DNA of 64,000 nucleotides from Alitta virens (lineage: Eukaryota; Annelida; Polychaeta; Phyllodocida; Nereididae). Position numbers and translations under genes: made by a program. The stretch covers positions 12,017,162 to 12,081,161 of the forward strand of contig OW028581.1 of the NCBI GenBank assembly GCA_932294295.1, in the 5' to 3' direction. Below, piece after piece: positions 45,834 through 58,623 of this stretch. The first letter of the stretch is position 1; each line of letters begins with the position of its first letter. Under the pieces are notes generated by a model. It saw only the letters and a list, made by a program, of their open reading frames with translations, ran no database searches and was not told where the DNA came from.

Positions 45834-47110
45834 TAGATTCAGATTATTTATTTTTTACCCGCGAACTTAACCGTTACAGAGATAGGGATTGCCCTCTTAG
45901 GAAGTTGACTTCCGCTTTATCAAGGGCAACCCCAAATAACTTTTACAATAAGGTATATAATTATTAAATAACATAACATGTGTCAATAATATATTGCATG
46001 TATTGGAATAAGAGGACAGGTAGAATTGCTTAACATAACGTGAAAACCACTAAAGCTATGTGTATTTATTTTATCAATTATTTCATTAGGTGTATCGTTT
46101 AATATGGATGGACACTTATTACAAATATTGTTTTTTTTGCAAATGCATGTTTTACTAAAGTTATTTTGAAGTTTGTTGAATTTCTGGTATCATATCTATG
46201 TTATTGATTATTCCTGATAAATTGCCAATTTTGAAAATATTCAGGTAAACAAGAATGTTGCAATTTGAAGCAAAATTTTAGTTCATGCAGCATGCTGATG
46301 TGAGTGGCCTTTAATAGGTTGTGTTTCTTAAAAGAGGATCAGTATATTCATTAAATTTACTGTTGGAAATAATTCTTAAAGCTTTACTAACCTTACCAAC
46401 CATTCTGATCTCCATCCCCAGAGCAACACCCCATAGTTTGTATGTACGGAACATCATGGCTTTAGTTTTAGCTAAATTCAGTGATAATTTGTTTACTTTA
46501 ACCAGTTGCTTACTTTGTCTAATTCAATGTTAAATTTTGTATCTAAGTTTGCAATACTATTGTCACTATTCATAAAACTTAGGCTGGTATTCGGGGTAAT
46601 ATCATCAGCATATATTATTGTATTGAAACATCTACTGGAATTTATAATGTCATTCATATATATTATGAAAAATAGAGGCCCCACATTAGATGCTTGTGGC
46701 ACACCTATACTTATGATTCTACTTTCAGAATTTACTTCATTAAAAAATACATATTGTTTTCTGCCCACTAAATAACTTTTAACCAACTACAATGAATCTC
46801 CATATACTAAAGTAATTTAATTTAATTTTATCGGTACCTCATTGTTATCCGTTTTGTTTTCAGGTGGTATAGTTAGGGTGGCAGCAAAATTTTGACCAAT
46901 GGATGCAAAATAATTATTTAAGGCATTTGCCATTTTCGTGGGGTCAGATATTTGCTCACCATCTATCTTAAAATTATTGTGAAATTCCTTTTTAGAGGTT
47001 GTCCTATTTAGCCCAGTTTTTTTTATGTTGTCCCAAGTTTTCATTGAATCATCTTTAAATTTTTTGAATTTGAAAACATTAAGGACTCTTTTGAGGTGAT
47101 GAAACGCTTA
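45834..47110 (-). mobile_element. CR1/L2-like LINE, internally deleted and 5'-truncated
   Basis: The minus strand encodes a pre-RT linker (46817-47044: KTWDNIKKTGLNRTTSKKEF, ANALNNYFASIGQN). Without the RT fingers, the RT palm follows (46493-46786: SYLVGRKQYVF, IGVPQASNVGPLFFIIYMND, YADDI). The N-terminal RT blocks that should lie between are missing, so about 200 codons are deleted near 46.80 kb. The catalytic motif reads YADDI. The 3' end at 45834 is a short GAATCT-type repeat (AATCTGAATCT on the minus strand), as in the LINE ending at 12160. Several frame breaks show it is dead. It lies inside the left arm of the inverted duplication and is absent from the right arm. Confidence 0.75.
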
Positions 47111-47217
47111 ATAAATGAATAAAATCTGCCTAGCAATAAAAAACACAGAAGAAAAACAACTCCAATGGGAACTACCTGTGGAACACAGGGACAACATATT
47201 ATACACTGGGTATTACT

Positions 47218-47450
47218 GCCTTTAATAAATTGCTTGCAAGGGTAAGAGTTCATGAAATGGTCATCCTGTCAGCATGTTGAGAGACCTAGACCAATTGCGA
47301 CATAAAACGCCACTCAACCCAGAGTTGGGTGAGGCCATTTGGGTGGGTTTATGACCAGTTAGATTATGGCATGTCTGAATTCCTCTGCACTACAAGACCA
47401 CAAGATTAAACCCACTCGTCTGCCTGACACTGGACCACTGTCGGCCACAT
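47218..47450 (+). repeat. left copy of ~220-bp inverted block
   Basis: Mirror partner of 50030-50235, with roughly 90-95% identity by eye and the main differences in a short variable stretch near the middle. It includes a locally GC-rich stretch (GTCTGCCTGACACTGGACCA). No frame is open through it on either strand, so conservation is not obviously coding. Confidence 0.7.
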
Positions 47451-48724
47451 GTTTACAGTCTCCTTCATGTGACCTTTTGGGAGGAATACTCTTCACACTT
47501 ATATAAGCACTCTCAGGGACCAATAATACTTGTGTATCTGGTTAAAACGGTTAAACGAAAAATTTCATGTAAAAATGTCAAGACCATAAAGTACACAGCA
47601 GCCTCAAAAGCCATAAAAGTAACAATGTAACTTGACTTCTGCATAGAGGTCACTACTTCCCATGCGTGTAGCAAGTACCGTAGCAGTGTTTATCATGCTC
47701 TACTTCTGCTACAACCACTTTCTCATCTCATCCATATACTAGTATTCTCCAAAACTATGGCATTACAGAACATAGTAGAACTCGAAGACCACATCAATTT
47801 GTGGACTACTTCAATTACTTCAATTAGGACCACAAGGTTAGGACCAAACTCAGTTGTCATTACTATAATTATTATACCATTCAGATTACCTCAACATAAG
47901 ATCACATTATTAAGTAATATCACGGATTACTTCAACATAACATAAATTTTAAGATATATCAGAAATATCACAGATAACCTCAACCTAGCATCACAGTTTT
48001 AAGATATGTCACACAGATAAAGCCAAATATGTGGCAGTAAGGGACGAGTTGATAGCGAGTTTGTCATATACTATGCCAGAAGTTTGTACATTTGGTAAAA
48101 TACCCTAAGGGATTGTTCCAAGAACTTCATCAGCACAAAACTGACCCAGTTTTTTTTTGGAATCTGGGCAGCACAGCTGTTTGCCTATCACAACAATATT
48201 GGATTGATACTGTGCAGTAAATATACTTCAGTGTGTGTCCAACACACAATTTTCTCATGATATCTTAGGCTAACACTGAAGTTCACAGTTTGTTTGGTTA
48301 CCCAATGGATTTCTGTGTTCGTATGTTTATGGTGTTGATTGGAAACGTGCTGATATAAAGATGCTAAATTCTTTCTTATTTCCCAAACAATTGGTCATTT
48401 CCCTACTTATGTTGTTCTGTTTGCAAGAGAAATTTGCTCAGCAACAGCACCTTGCTTCATAACAAGACGTCTTCCTGTAAACTTTACAAAAACACCATTT
48501 TTTTGTGCAGATTGTACCATCGGTGAGAAGCTAACCCCAGTATGGTCATTGATCAGTGCTTGGAAATGGAAAGTTCAGGAGTCATTTTGATTTAGATTTT
48601 GAGAACTTGAGAGCAGACGGACAGCTTGATAGTGATACAGAATGACAGACAAATGGACAGACATAAACTTCATCAATAAATATTCTACTGGTTCAATGGT
48701 AACGAATTGCTACAATTTGAACAG

Positions 48725-48835
48725 ACAACTAAAACAGCTAGACAGACAGCTAGACAGACAGCAAGACAGACGGCTAGACAGACAGCTAGACAGACAGCTA
48801 GACAGTTGGTGCAACAGACAGAGAGACAGCTAGGC
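48725..48835. repeat. GACA/GCTA microsatellite at palindrome centre
   Basis: Imperfect CAGACAGCTAGA repeats occupy almost exactly the inferred symmetry centre of the 42.9-53.9 kb inverted duplication. Repeats at palindrome centres are common where hairpin processing has occurred. A causal link here is inference. Confidence 0.7.
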
Positions 48836-49674
48836 ATAGACATAGACAAAGACTATGAATAAACTAGAAAATTCATAGAAAGCAGACAGAAACAACTACA
48901 CTACACAATGGCAGTGTTTTAAAGCCTATCTAATACATTTATATTTTATGATGTTATTCTGTACATACATTATACTTAGCCCCAGACATATGGCCCTTGT
49001 ATCCACAAGTGGCAACATTAACAGATGCACATTACATAAACATGCAATAACCTAGGCAGCCCAAGTCACATCAGAAAAAACAAGAGAAATCTTGGGTACA
49101 GTTTACAATAATGGTTGCCCAAGGACACAAGTTTTGTTATGGATGTCATTCCATTATGCCCCAGACACCAGCAGACTGACATGTGGCTGTAAGGACTTCA
49201 TAAACTCCCCAGAATATTCTCACCACCACGACCTGCCCACCTTGGCTTGGAGGCAGACTTGAAGAATCACTATGGCTACCATCACCTAGAGGTCCTTTAA
49301 TTTTAGTGTGGCCTGGAAGGACCAAAAGCTGGTCCAATGTTGGAACTGCTGTGAAAGGCCAATATTCTCAGTGACTGCTGTGGCACCATTAAGAAGAATA
49401 AAGGCAGCTGTGTACCGATTTATTGCCTCACTATGTCAGGCACTAAGCACTATTGTTATTCCACACCATTCATCACGGTGGTTTACAGTTCAGTGTGTCT
49501 GAATTTATCAACACTGGACTGGTTCGAAAATATATCACGCATCAAACTTCTAAACTTGTAATAAGATCTTTGCAACAAAAGGGAACTGCTCTACATCTGG
49601 AGCAGTACTTAAGCATATATGATGGTGCCAGTGTGATTCAGCCAATTTTAAACTCTTAAACTTCTTGTACTGCA

Positions 49675-49905
49675 TTGCATCGTATTGTGTTTGTGGTGTT
49701 CAGGTGTTTTAGAATGATACTGTACATAAACATGTATATTGTATCTCTAAAAACTTCTGCAAGACTGCAAGCCATAAAGACAGCTTGCAAGGCAGATGTT
49801 CGTGATACTCTAGCCCAAATAACAGCTATATTCGAAAGGGCAAATAGCATCATTAATTTTATGGCTTTTGGGGTTTTACTGGCATTCCTGTACTTGGCCC
49901 ATTAA
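49675..49905 (+). CDS. unrecognised frame with C-terminal membrane helix, right arm
   Basis: An open plus frame of about 76 codons ends at TAA 49905. The last part reads SARLQAIKTACKADVRDTLA, then about 15 residues, then IINFMAFGVLLAFLYLAH, a helix-like stretch followed by one hydrophobic segment. The left arm keeps a mirror-image relative on the minus strand (about 47735-47530) with VTFMAFEAAVYFMVLTFL at the corresponding place. The FMAF core is shared but the flanks have diverged. Both could be terminal exons of a duplicated divergent gene pair pointing away from the centre. The family is unknown. Confidence 0.28.
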   Translation: MHRIVFVVFRCFRMILYINMYIVSLKTSARLQAIKTACKADVRDTLAQITAIFERANSIINFMAFGVLLAFLYLAH

Positions 49906-50029
49906 ACACTATATTCTTTATGAGCATCAGTAGCTACTGTTCAGACCCCATTGGAGCAGGCATTCCTCTCGTGCAAACTACCGAAGAGGTCGTATGAACG
50001 AGACTGTAAATCTGCGGCTGACAGTGGTC

Positions 50030-50235
50030 CAGTGTCAGGCAGACGAGTGGGTTTAATCTTGTGGTCTTGTAGTGCAGAGGAATTCAGACATGCCATAATC
50101 TAACTGGTCATAAACCCACCCAAATGGCCTCACCCTGCTCTGCAGTGGGGTTTTATGTCGCAATTGGTCTAGGTCTCTCAACAAGCCGACATGATGACCA
50201 TTTCATGAACTCTTACCTTTGCAAGCAATCCATAA
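50030..50235 (-). repeat. right copy of ~220-bp inverted block
   Basis: Mirror partner of 47218-47450. It lies 125 bases downstream of the stop codon of the plus-strand frame ending at 49905, so it could be a 3' UTR or downstream element of a duplicated gene. Confidence 0.7.
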
Positions 50236-50689
50236 AACCTAATAAAACAATCAGATACTGACTTTTTGTAGACTAGCTTACAGGCAGTCGAGTACAAATT
50301 AATCGCTCCATGATTTTATGGCCAATATAGTCACTAAAATAAGCGTAGTTATTATTGTTTTACAGGTTACATGAAAGTGGCACTGCCGATAACAAGCACC
50401 TCATTTATTTCCTTGTATTGCAAATTGACCTGGAAGTAGCATAAAAACATAGTTTCCAAATGAAGCAGGTTCCAGTAGATATATAAATATCTTTAGCCAT
50501 AATCTTGCGCAGAAACCTCAGGGCATCAAAAGAAGATGGTGATATGATAATCTTCCTTGTATCTACACCTCTGTAGAACAAGCCTAAACTTTGTGCCTAT
50601 TTTTAATAACATGATTCTACTTTGTATCCAATCTTATATACAAAATAACATGATGCTGGTTTCTGATGAGACTTGTAGGACGGGGGAAA

Positions 50690-50785
50690 CTTTCTGATTT
50701 ATAGGGTGCAGGACTGTCACAAACTGACCGCTGCGGTCATGAGGCCAGTTCCTATAAGGGTGCGCCTGATAAATTAAGGCTTTTA
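50690..50785 (-). promoter_or_regulatory. promoter-like block, right arm
   Basis: On the minus strand it has the same order as the left copy: TTTATCAGGCGCAC, then a perfect dyad TGACCGC-A-GCGGTCA (50725-50739), then GCACCCTATAAATCA with an intact TATA box. The downstream frame (minus, toward 50634) is not recognised. The dyad is more perfect here than in the left arm. Confidence 0.4.
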
Positions 50786-51335
50786 TATGCAGTAGTCCAG
50801 GTGCTGTTGTCAATGGCCAACAGAGATGTATAGAAAACAATGTGATAAATATCACTTAACACTATTGACAGCAATAAATTTTGGTTATTACTAAAAATGG
50901 CCCACACGTACTCAGCGCTTTCTAGTACAGTGGATTTCCTCTTTAGAACAAGTTTTTCTTCAAATAACTTAATTTTTCAACGCATATTCACAAAGTTGCT
51001 TCACAAAAACATTGAGTCAATTATGCAAATTAATACAAATGAAAAATTTAAATGGTAAATATTTTTTTTAAAGAAATTTCATGAGTATATCTGATCATAC
51101 ATTTGACAAACTTAAGGCATTTTTTCTACTGTTCATATTGCAGTTACAAACTATTTCACCAGATCAGATATTTTGAATTAAAGGACTGAAGTTACACTGA
51201 TTTCTTTATCTTTCCTATTGAGATGAGAAATAAAATGTCAATGCTATCGTTCTCAAGCGTAGATTTTTTCTTCTGAACAGATGTCAGAGGTAGACGTAAT
51301 GATGAGACGAGTTTTAGCATTGCTTCTAAAGGGAA

Positions 51336-51449
51336 CCCAGATAGCATTCCAAATCGGCCAAGCATCGTTTCCATATCGGCCACTGTCGTAACTACATCGT
51401 ATTAACTTCGCCAACATCGCGCCGACGTTGATTTGGAATACTATTTGGG
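51336..51449. mobile_element. hairpin MITE, CCCAGATAGC family (best copy)
   Basis: CCCAGATAGCATTCCAAATC at the left and GATTTGGAATACTATTTGGG at the right pair over about 20 bases with few mismatches. The 114-base element has CATCGCGCCGACGTTG-type interior words and sits 24 bases from a SINE fragment inside the right arm of the inverted duplication. Confidence 0.65.
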
Positions 51450-53062
51450 TTGACAATTAGCCATTGTATAAATGTAAAAGGGAATAGCTTATTCAACGAC
51501 CTACTCCGATTATATCCAATTATATCCAATTACATCCAAATCATGATGTAATCTATGAACCAATCCTCTAAAATTATACAAATATCAAAATAAGATGAAA
51601 ATCGATAAACTATTTACCACAGGTGCTATTATTTAAACTCATGGTTAAACTACACAACAATAAATACACACAATAACTAACACTAACCCTTGTTGGCTTT
51701 TTTCAGTTGATATTTTCTACAAAATATTATATTACACAATGAGCGCAGGAGAATTCAAAGTTAAAATAAAAAAAGAAATAAAAACTAACTAAGAAACACA
51801 TTTTTAAAAGTATGACATGTATGTAGGCCTGAATATTTTTTAGATCATTGGTAATGTTCATCACTTGGCATTAGCTGTTAGCTGTCTTGTCTGACATATT
51901 GTGGTGGTGGAGTTCTGTCTTTTTCCCTTTAGGAGCTACATTAGCCCAGATTGCCACGAAATGTCATTTATGCTTGAGTAACACTGTTAACAATGTTTCA
52001 TTGAATCATTATATTATATAAGTCATAATGACAATCATATGTCTATATAAAGAGCACACCAATTCTTGAGTTCTTAACTGCCTATATAATTTAGACATGA
52101 AAAGCTATCGCTGTCATTATTTATTTCAAAATGAATAGATATGAAATGTGGAAATATACTGTATTAAAATTCTTTGAAAAAGTAAAAAAATTGCCAATCT
52201 CATTAGGATCATGAGGCAGTGATGTCAATTTCTTGTTTGTTTGTTTTTTGTTTTGGGGGGGGGGGGGCCGGAGTTTTTTTTTTTAACATTCTCTTAGACT
52301 CTAGTGGTGCGACTGCTACAGAGCTGATCCAGTTGCTACAAAACAAAACGTAAAGATTTATGTCAATTCCATGGGCTTACGTATTTTAAGGCTTTATAGT
52401 CCATATTATCCTATACTTCTGCTGACGTCCCATGTCTACCCTCAGTAGGCCTATCATGAGTCTATCTCAACTAGTATAGGCATATTTAGCCTTGAAAGCC
52501 TTAATGACCACAGGGGCTTAAGAGCTCATACTAGTGCTATCACTGCAGTTGCCAAGCAGGAGTGAGGTAAGGTCGCACTTTAAACAATTTCTTCATTTCA
52601 TGGAGGCGTTCAAACCACACAATTTGTAGGTTAAGGTTTTAACCAATGGACCACGGCATCCACCAGTTACCACAGGTAGTTCTACTGATGGTAACCATGA
52701 TGCAGGATAGGGCTCATCCCAATAGCCATAGGAACATCTCAAAGACATTCAGGAATTGTTTCATAAAGAGAATCATTCGAAGAACATTCAGAAAATTATT
52801 GTCACCAAGAATGCTCTGAAGAGACAGGCTGTGAATTTTCGGAAAACTTTGAAGAAAAATGGAATTTACCAAGTTACATTATAAAACAAATAACGATTGC
52901 TACAAACACAGTTTTTTTTAATGAAACCAGATTGAGGCTCGCAGATTCATTTCAAAATTAAGGAAAGTTTTCGTGTTTGGGACATAACCTTTGTTCATGT
53001 TGAATGACTTAACCTCCTTGCAGCTGTTTATATGTGATAGTGGAAAACTAATTTAAAAGCAA

Positions 53063-53490
53063 TTTCAAATTGTGTGCGGGCAAATAAGGAATGCCTACCT
53101 TATTCCCCTGGTGCCATTTACATCAACTGCATTGAATGACAGTGCCCTCTAGCTTATAATATAAGAACCTGAAAGGCATAAGAATTGGATTAGAATGTCC
53201 CAACAGGCGAATATAAATGGCCCACTGTGTCCGTTCAACAGTGGTTAGCTGTTTGGTCTGTCTTAACACGTTAGCCCAACACAGCTTAAGTAAATGCGAT
53301 GAACTTTAACAAAGGTACCTCCTGTGAGGTGAATGCTGATTTTCCAAATGGCTAATTCGTCATTACTGTCCTTAATTTGTCATGTTCACCCACAGAGTTT
53401 TCTGTAAACAGACATTATATCCGTAGGGGCAAGGTGTATGGATGGGCTGAACACAAAGTGTTGATGTATCGCGTGTGTGAATGTGGTTGC
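53063..53490 (-). repeat. right copy of 430-bp near-identical inverted block
   Basis: The mirror partner of 43843-44274. Homology fades at both ends rather than stopping at terminal repeats, and I see no target duplication. This favours descent from a duplicated segment over two insertions of one element. Confidence 0.75.
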
Positions 53491-54087
53491 ACTTTGCATA
53501 CTATTGCTTGGGAATATGCTGTCTTTGCAAAGTGAAGCATGAGGCAGTTAACATTGGGAATACATGTATACCATTAAAGATAGTTTCAGCAACTTTAATC
53601 TGCATGAAGACATGCAATGCTGTTTGAGACTTCACATACATTGCATTTGTGGTTAACCTTGAAAAGTATCGTACTACCTAAACAAGAAGTGTGAACTTAC
53701 AGTGCATGAGAAATGTTCTCTTTAATACTACAATTGTCACTGTTTCAGGTTGGTGCCTGGTTGCTCTTAATCAACAGCTCTCTTCTCATGACTTCAATTA
53801 ATTGGTTCATATCAATGGAAAATGAGTTCAAATCCAAAAGATCGAGCTGTAGCTACTTACTTGAAGCTGTGTTTAATGATTAATGCATTAATTTTACGAA
53901 AATCTAAGGATACATCAGGACTCATATTTTATTGCAGGGCATTTGTTTAAGGAATAAAACGAGTCACTTTTTTTTAGTTTTTATGCTATATGTGAGATTC
54001 CAGTTCAACCAACTTTAAGGTGTCTCCAGCTAGGTACAGTTCCTGGTAGCTTCAGTTATCCAATAGATCTCTGGATAACAGCTGGGT

Positions 54088-54273
54088 GGCCACTTTTCGT
54101 GAGCTACATCCCAGCTGGATGTCGATCACATGAGATGTTAAATTGGAGATGCCTTGCACTTGGTGTCTAATCTATGCTGAGGGAAGCAAAAGACCCCACC
54201 CATGGGAAAATGTGTAACATGGTTTGGAATCCAAGCAGCCTTTATCATCTCATCATTCCATTTGCCTTTGGTT
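54088..54273 (+). mobile_element. SINE body, plus strand
   Basis: GCCACTTTTCGTGAGCTACA, CCCAGCTGGATGTCGATCAC, AGCAAAAGACCCCACCCATG, and the 3' TTATCATCTCATCATTCC. The tRNA-like head has decayed. It lies just outside the right arm of the inverted duplication. Confidence 0.65.
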
Positions 54274-55575
54274 AGGGTATAATTGTCAACATCGGTCATA
54301 GCAGTGAGATATTGAAACATTAGCTCTCATGATAAACCCTTGGTCATTATCCACTACATTGTTCCTCAGATGACTAGGAAACACAATAAGGCATTCCTGA
54401 ATCAACCATAATCACATTCAGTGTTAATGTGACTGCTTCATCATAGAAATAACACAGTGTTGACACTGGCCCAGCTCCTGCAGTGTTGATTTGTAGTGAC
54501 AGCCACAGTAATCACTGTTCAAAGGGGTGAACTATTCCATTAAGTTTATGGCTTTTGCTACTGTAGTACTTGGTCGTTTGTTTTGTTCTTGGCAGTTCAC
54601 TTGACATTTAGGAAGTAGTGGTGCTCATAAAATTGTACTTAAATACATGAACAAGATTTTTCATCAATGTGTATAACTTTGTACAAACTGATATTAGTAA
54701 AAAAAACTGTCTTAATGATGGCAGCATGGTTCTTGGTCCACCCCCAGAGAGGATCTCTTAACATGATACCTTGTTGGACAGACGACAGTACTACATTGAG
54801 TCAAAAGTCAAATTATAATTTAAATTCATCTGTGGAAGGGTAAAATATCTATGAAATAATTTGCATTTTGTTAAATAAGCAGCTAAATATGTAAGATTTA
54901 TCTACCTATTTCTCCATTTTGTGACGTTTTTTAACATAAGAGTATTTGTGTTAATAGCATTACTTACTGTACTTAATCAGTAAATTACAAGAGCAATATA
55001 AATAAGAATTTGGAAGCATGTTTCATGATGTTGTCGAATGTCGGCGATTGGTTATTTGCAGAGCGAAAGGCAACCGTAGTGACACAGCTTGCACATGTAA
55101 TTGACCTTAATGATTCTTTAGGGTTTCCTTAAAGAGCTGCTGGGTGCCTTGACTAACCCAACTGCTGGTTTGGGTTGAAGGAGACCTGGGCTCTGGGCTC
55201 TGGTTGGGTCATTACTGACAATGAACAGCATCATCAATCATTCCATGCATGTCTCGTCTCGCGACATCTCGTCAAGTCTCTTATTAGACGTGAAGTGGCC
55301 GAGAGGTCATTGACTCACCTGGCTCGCATCTAGTTTCCATCTTTGAATAAGACGGATAATGACAAGAGCAGAAAAGAAACCCTGCTGTGCCCCACTGGCT
55401 ACCTCTTTACTTCCTGGTCACCGTGAGATTAAATCGTTTCGACTGTGCGGCTGCTGAAGGTCCGAATAGCCAGTAAAGGGAAATATTCATAATTTATCCT
55501 TCCATTTTATTTGCTGTGGTACTATCAAAGATATTGTCTTTGTCTATGTTTCAATGAAACTGGGTCTGAATCTTA

Positions 55576-55890
55576 GTTAGCGTATATGACCAGTTGCAGG
55601 CAGACGTAATGATGAGATAAGGCTTGGAGCACCATGTTACACATTTACCTAAATTTTTTCTTACATAAACAATAAGCATGACATTGTAGTAAAGAAATAT
55701 GTCAGTTTTTCTGAAGGTTCTGGGTTCCAAACCCAAAGAGGAAATAATTATGAACCCAAGTCATTAATAAAAAGATGAAATTGGTACTCACATTTACCTG
55801 GGAACGTTAATAACTTGAACACAGTAGGAACTCTAAGTCATATCAGCTCATCATTACATTTTCCTCTGGCAAATAGTCATTGAATCTGAG
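55576..55890. mobile_element. two SINE fragments in opposite orientation
   Basis: 55576-55650 is minus-strand (GACCAGTTGCAGGCAGACGT, TGGAGCACCATGTTACACAT). 55836-55890 is plus-strand (ATATCAGCTCATCATTACAT, TTCCTCTGGC). They face each other across 190 bases of unique AT-rich DNA. Confidence 0.5.
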
Positions 55891-57234
55891 TTTTCGACAA
55901 TGTAAGGATGAGCGCTTGTAGTGGATGTCACTGTGTACATATAAAACAAGAATAACTACATTTATTTTGCTCACATTAAACACAAAATATATCAATCAGC
56001 AAGACATGGGAAAGTTTTGTCCTCACCAGAGTCAAGAAATGGTATATATTTGAATCCATGTAATATAACTGCAATGTTATACATATTACAAACAACGCAC
56101 AATACAATCTACTCAGTATTGAACGACTTGGCCTTTGTAGTTTTTTTTTTTCTTTTCTAAATAACAAAGCCACTTATGTACACCATGTTCAATAATGCCA
56201 CAACCGCAATCATTTAGTAACACTATACTTGGTATTTAATGTAAGAAGAAAAGCTTTCTATAAAAAAGAGACCTGTATCAGAATTGATTAATGTAGTCTA
56301 GACATGCAAAAAGAAAAAAAAATGAATTAAACTATTTTGTACAGACTAAAGGGTATTAGTTGCAGGTAACAGATACTGACAAGGTATCATGTCAAAATAT
56401 TACAATCAATTAGTATAGTTCATATACATTTATGCCTTTGTCTTCATTGCCGAACGTGCTATAAAATGTACTTTTCCATAGATCCTCACTACTCTGGCCT
56501 AGCTACCCACAACTGTCTGCAAATCGACCACTTTCACCATCTATAGTATTAGTAATTATAAAAAATAAGTTGCATAGAATTTTTCTATAGTTATTTTTTT
56601 AATATACCTAATACTTTTAGTATTCTGTAATTTGCAGCCAAAAAACAGAGTCTTTTAGAAAAATGTGACATATTTTGCAAATCTAATAAAATAATTCAGA
56701 TCCAAATTAAAAAAATATATAATCTTGTTTAATTTTTTTACATTGACATACATAATTGACAGGTTCAGTGAGTGTAGCATTTTTTAACTGCATATCTGCT
56801 GTTTAAAACAGTTTGAGAAATAATTTCATTTCAACATTGGCCTATTTGTAATTACTTGAAATTAATGACAGTGTACAGATTCAAATGCAATCAGTTATCA
56901 GAAACATAAATAGTAATTGACAAATCCAATTTGTGTAATTACACTGTTTCACCTAAGAGTGAGAACAGTGAGGGTGTGTGGCCAGTTTCATTCATTTTAT
57001 AGGTCAGAGTGTGGGTGTGTCACTCAACTGGCCAATCATGGCCAGATGCCTGCAATGGAATGACCACTGCCACACTGACAGCAGCATCATAGTACCATTC
57101 AAATCAAATTAGTTTTCATAGGAATGAAATAATGTAAGTTGAAATTGAGCTTTTGTTGAGTTGCATTGAGGCATTTTACATGATGGGCCTCCAACAGATA
57201 TTTGTTGAAAACCTTCACAAACTTTCACGTGAAA

Positions 57235-57335
57235 CCCTAAGACCAAAATGAACCATGCCAATTTCCCTGGAAATCAGACTAACATGGATGAGTCCATTGA
57301 TGTTTGAGGGGGGAACTGTTAAGATTTAATAAATA
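57235..57335 (+). repeat. dispersed repeat, copy 2
   Basis: CCAATTTCCCTGGAAATCAG, CTAACATGGATGAGTCCATT and TGTTTGAGGGGGGA match the 15.74-kb copy, with the same order and spacing. Confidence 0.5.
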
Positions 57336-57632
57336 CCTTGATGCAATAAAACTAGGCACTTTTGACATATGGTCCTCAATTCAAAGTTGCTTCATTTCAT
57401 TCAAGGAAGACAAATGTGCCATAGTTAGGTTATTTAAGCCATTTTCAAGGATGTGAAGATCAGTGATCTGGCCACAGCCTAAATGTACACAAACATCAGT
57501 GATGTCACTGGCAATCTTCACAAGGCTCAGACGATTATTTGTAAAACCAATCTTATTAAGTATCATTCTATATCTCTATGAGTTCTGCTAATTATAGGAT
57601 ATGTTATGGATTGAGATTCTGATACAAAAATA

Positions 57633-58035
57633 GATCTATCTATGTATCTATCTATGTATGTATCTATCTATCTATCTATCTATCCATCTGTCCAATCTGT
57701 CCATCTATCTGTCTATCTATCTATCCATCTGTCTAATCTGTCCATCTATCTATCTATCCATCTGTCCATCCATCTATCCATATATCTTTCTAGCTATCTA
57801 TCCATCTGTCCATCCATCTATCCATATATCTTTCTATCTATCTATCAATGTATCAGTCTATCAATCTATACATCTATCTATCTATCTATCTATCTACATA
57901 TTTTATTTCTTATTTTTAGACAAGCGTTGTTAACTGCAATTCAATAATTTGTATTATTGCAATTTAATAATTTGTCCATCTATCTATCTATTTTATCTAT
58001 CTATCTATCTATTTTATCCATCTATCCATCTATAT
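57633..58035. repeat. TATC/CATC microsatellite region
   Basis: Long imperfect TCTATCTA and TCCATCTG runs with at least one internally duplicated block (CCATCTGTCCATCCATCTAT occurs twice), interrupted by about 80 unique bases at 57.90-57.97 kb. Confidence 0.9.
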
Positions 58036-58447
58036 AGCTATTAGAGTCGTGTAGCTGCTGTATTTCTCACTTAGGCGACTGCATGACATCCATCTTATGC
58101 TTTCATAGGAGCTAGGTCTGCGTGGATTGAATTAAGCATGTGTAAATAACTGCCATGCCCTACTAGGGGTTTGTTTACCCTCAAAACATAAACAAATCAC
58201 ATGGCAACCTGAGAAAATATAAGTTCATTTGAATGTGCATAAATCAAGCGGGGTATATATTAAATTATCATAGATTATATAAATCAAAGATATGCACAAT
58301 GTATATGATTTTGAGTAATGAAAGGAATGATACCTGTGTGAATATTGCAAAACCCCAGTATAATAACTTATGAGTTGGGTTTAATGTGAATTTAAGTTAG
58401 TAAGAATTCACCATTAATATATTTAAAGTATAGATGCACTAAAAATG

Positions 58448-58623
58448 CACTGGTGTTCTTAATAGTGAGGTGGTCTTAATAGTTAAGTGGTCTTAATGGT
58501 GAGTTGGTTTTAATAGTGAGGTGGCCTTAATAGTGAGGTGGTCTTTATTGTTAGGTTTTAGTAGTGGGGTGGTCTTAATAGTAATTATTCACTTAAAGTT
58601 GTCCAAATGATCAGGTTTCATTG
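58448..58623. mobile_element. pogo-like relic with tandem end modules
   Basis: Six to seven copies of a 20-base module (GTGGTCTTAATAGTGAG) in a row end with GATCAGGTTTCATTG next to TA (58624-58625), a right-end terminus. The left terminus is not found within 300 bases, so this is a one-sided relic or the module array has expanded. Confidence 0.5.

Larger units (their letters stand above)
42900..53900. repeat. large inverted duplication (palindrome), centre near 48.7 kb
   Basis: At least six segments recur in opposite orientation and mirror order. 43000-43060 matches 53750-53800. 43843-44274 matches 53063-53490. 45465-45550 matches 50690-50785. 47218-47450 matches 50030-50235. 47460-47490 matches 49945-49995. 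47600-47630 matches 49840-49870. Start-plus-end sums of the central pairs cluster at 97450-97480, giving a centre near 48.7 kb. Shifts in the outer pairs match inserted elements: the LINE at 45.83-47.1 kb and the SINE at 43.27-43.48 kb lie only in the left arm. Identity varies from about 80% (45.5/50.7 kb) to about 99% (43.9/53.3 kb), suggesting local gene conversion or uneven constraint. The spacer holds a GACA/GCTA microsatellite. It may be an inverted gene-pair duplication or a very long-armed transposon. Confidence 0.7.
53901..57632. other. no gene seen apart from SINEs and a dispersed repeat
   Basis: Unique AT-rich DNA. 55030-55460 is slightly GC-richer and has no clear frame or splice pair. 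Frames at 55551, 55976 and 57381 are unsupported. Confidence 0.45.
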
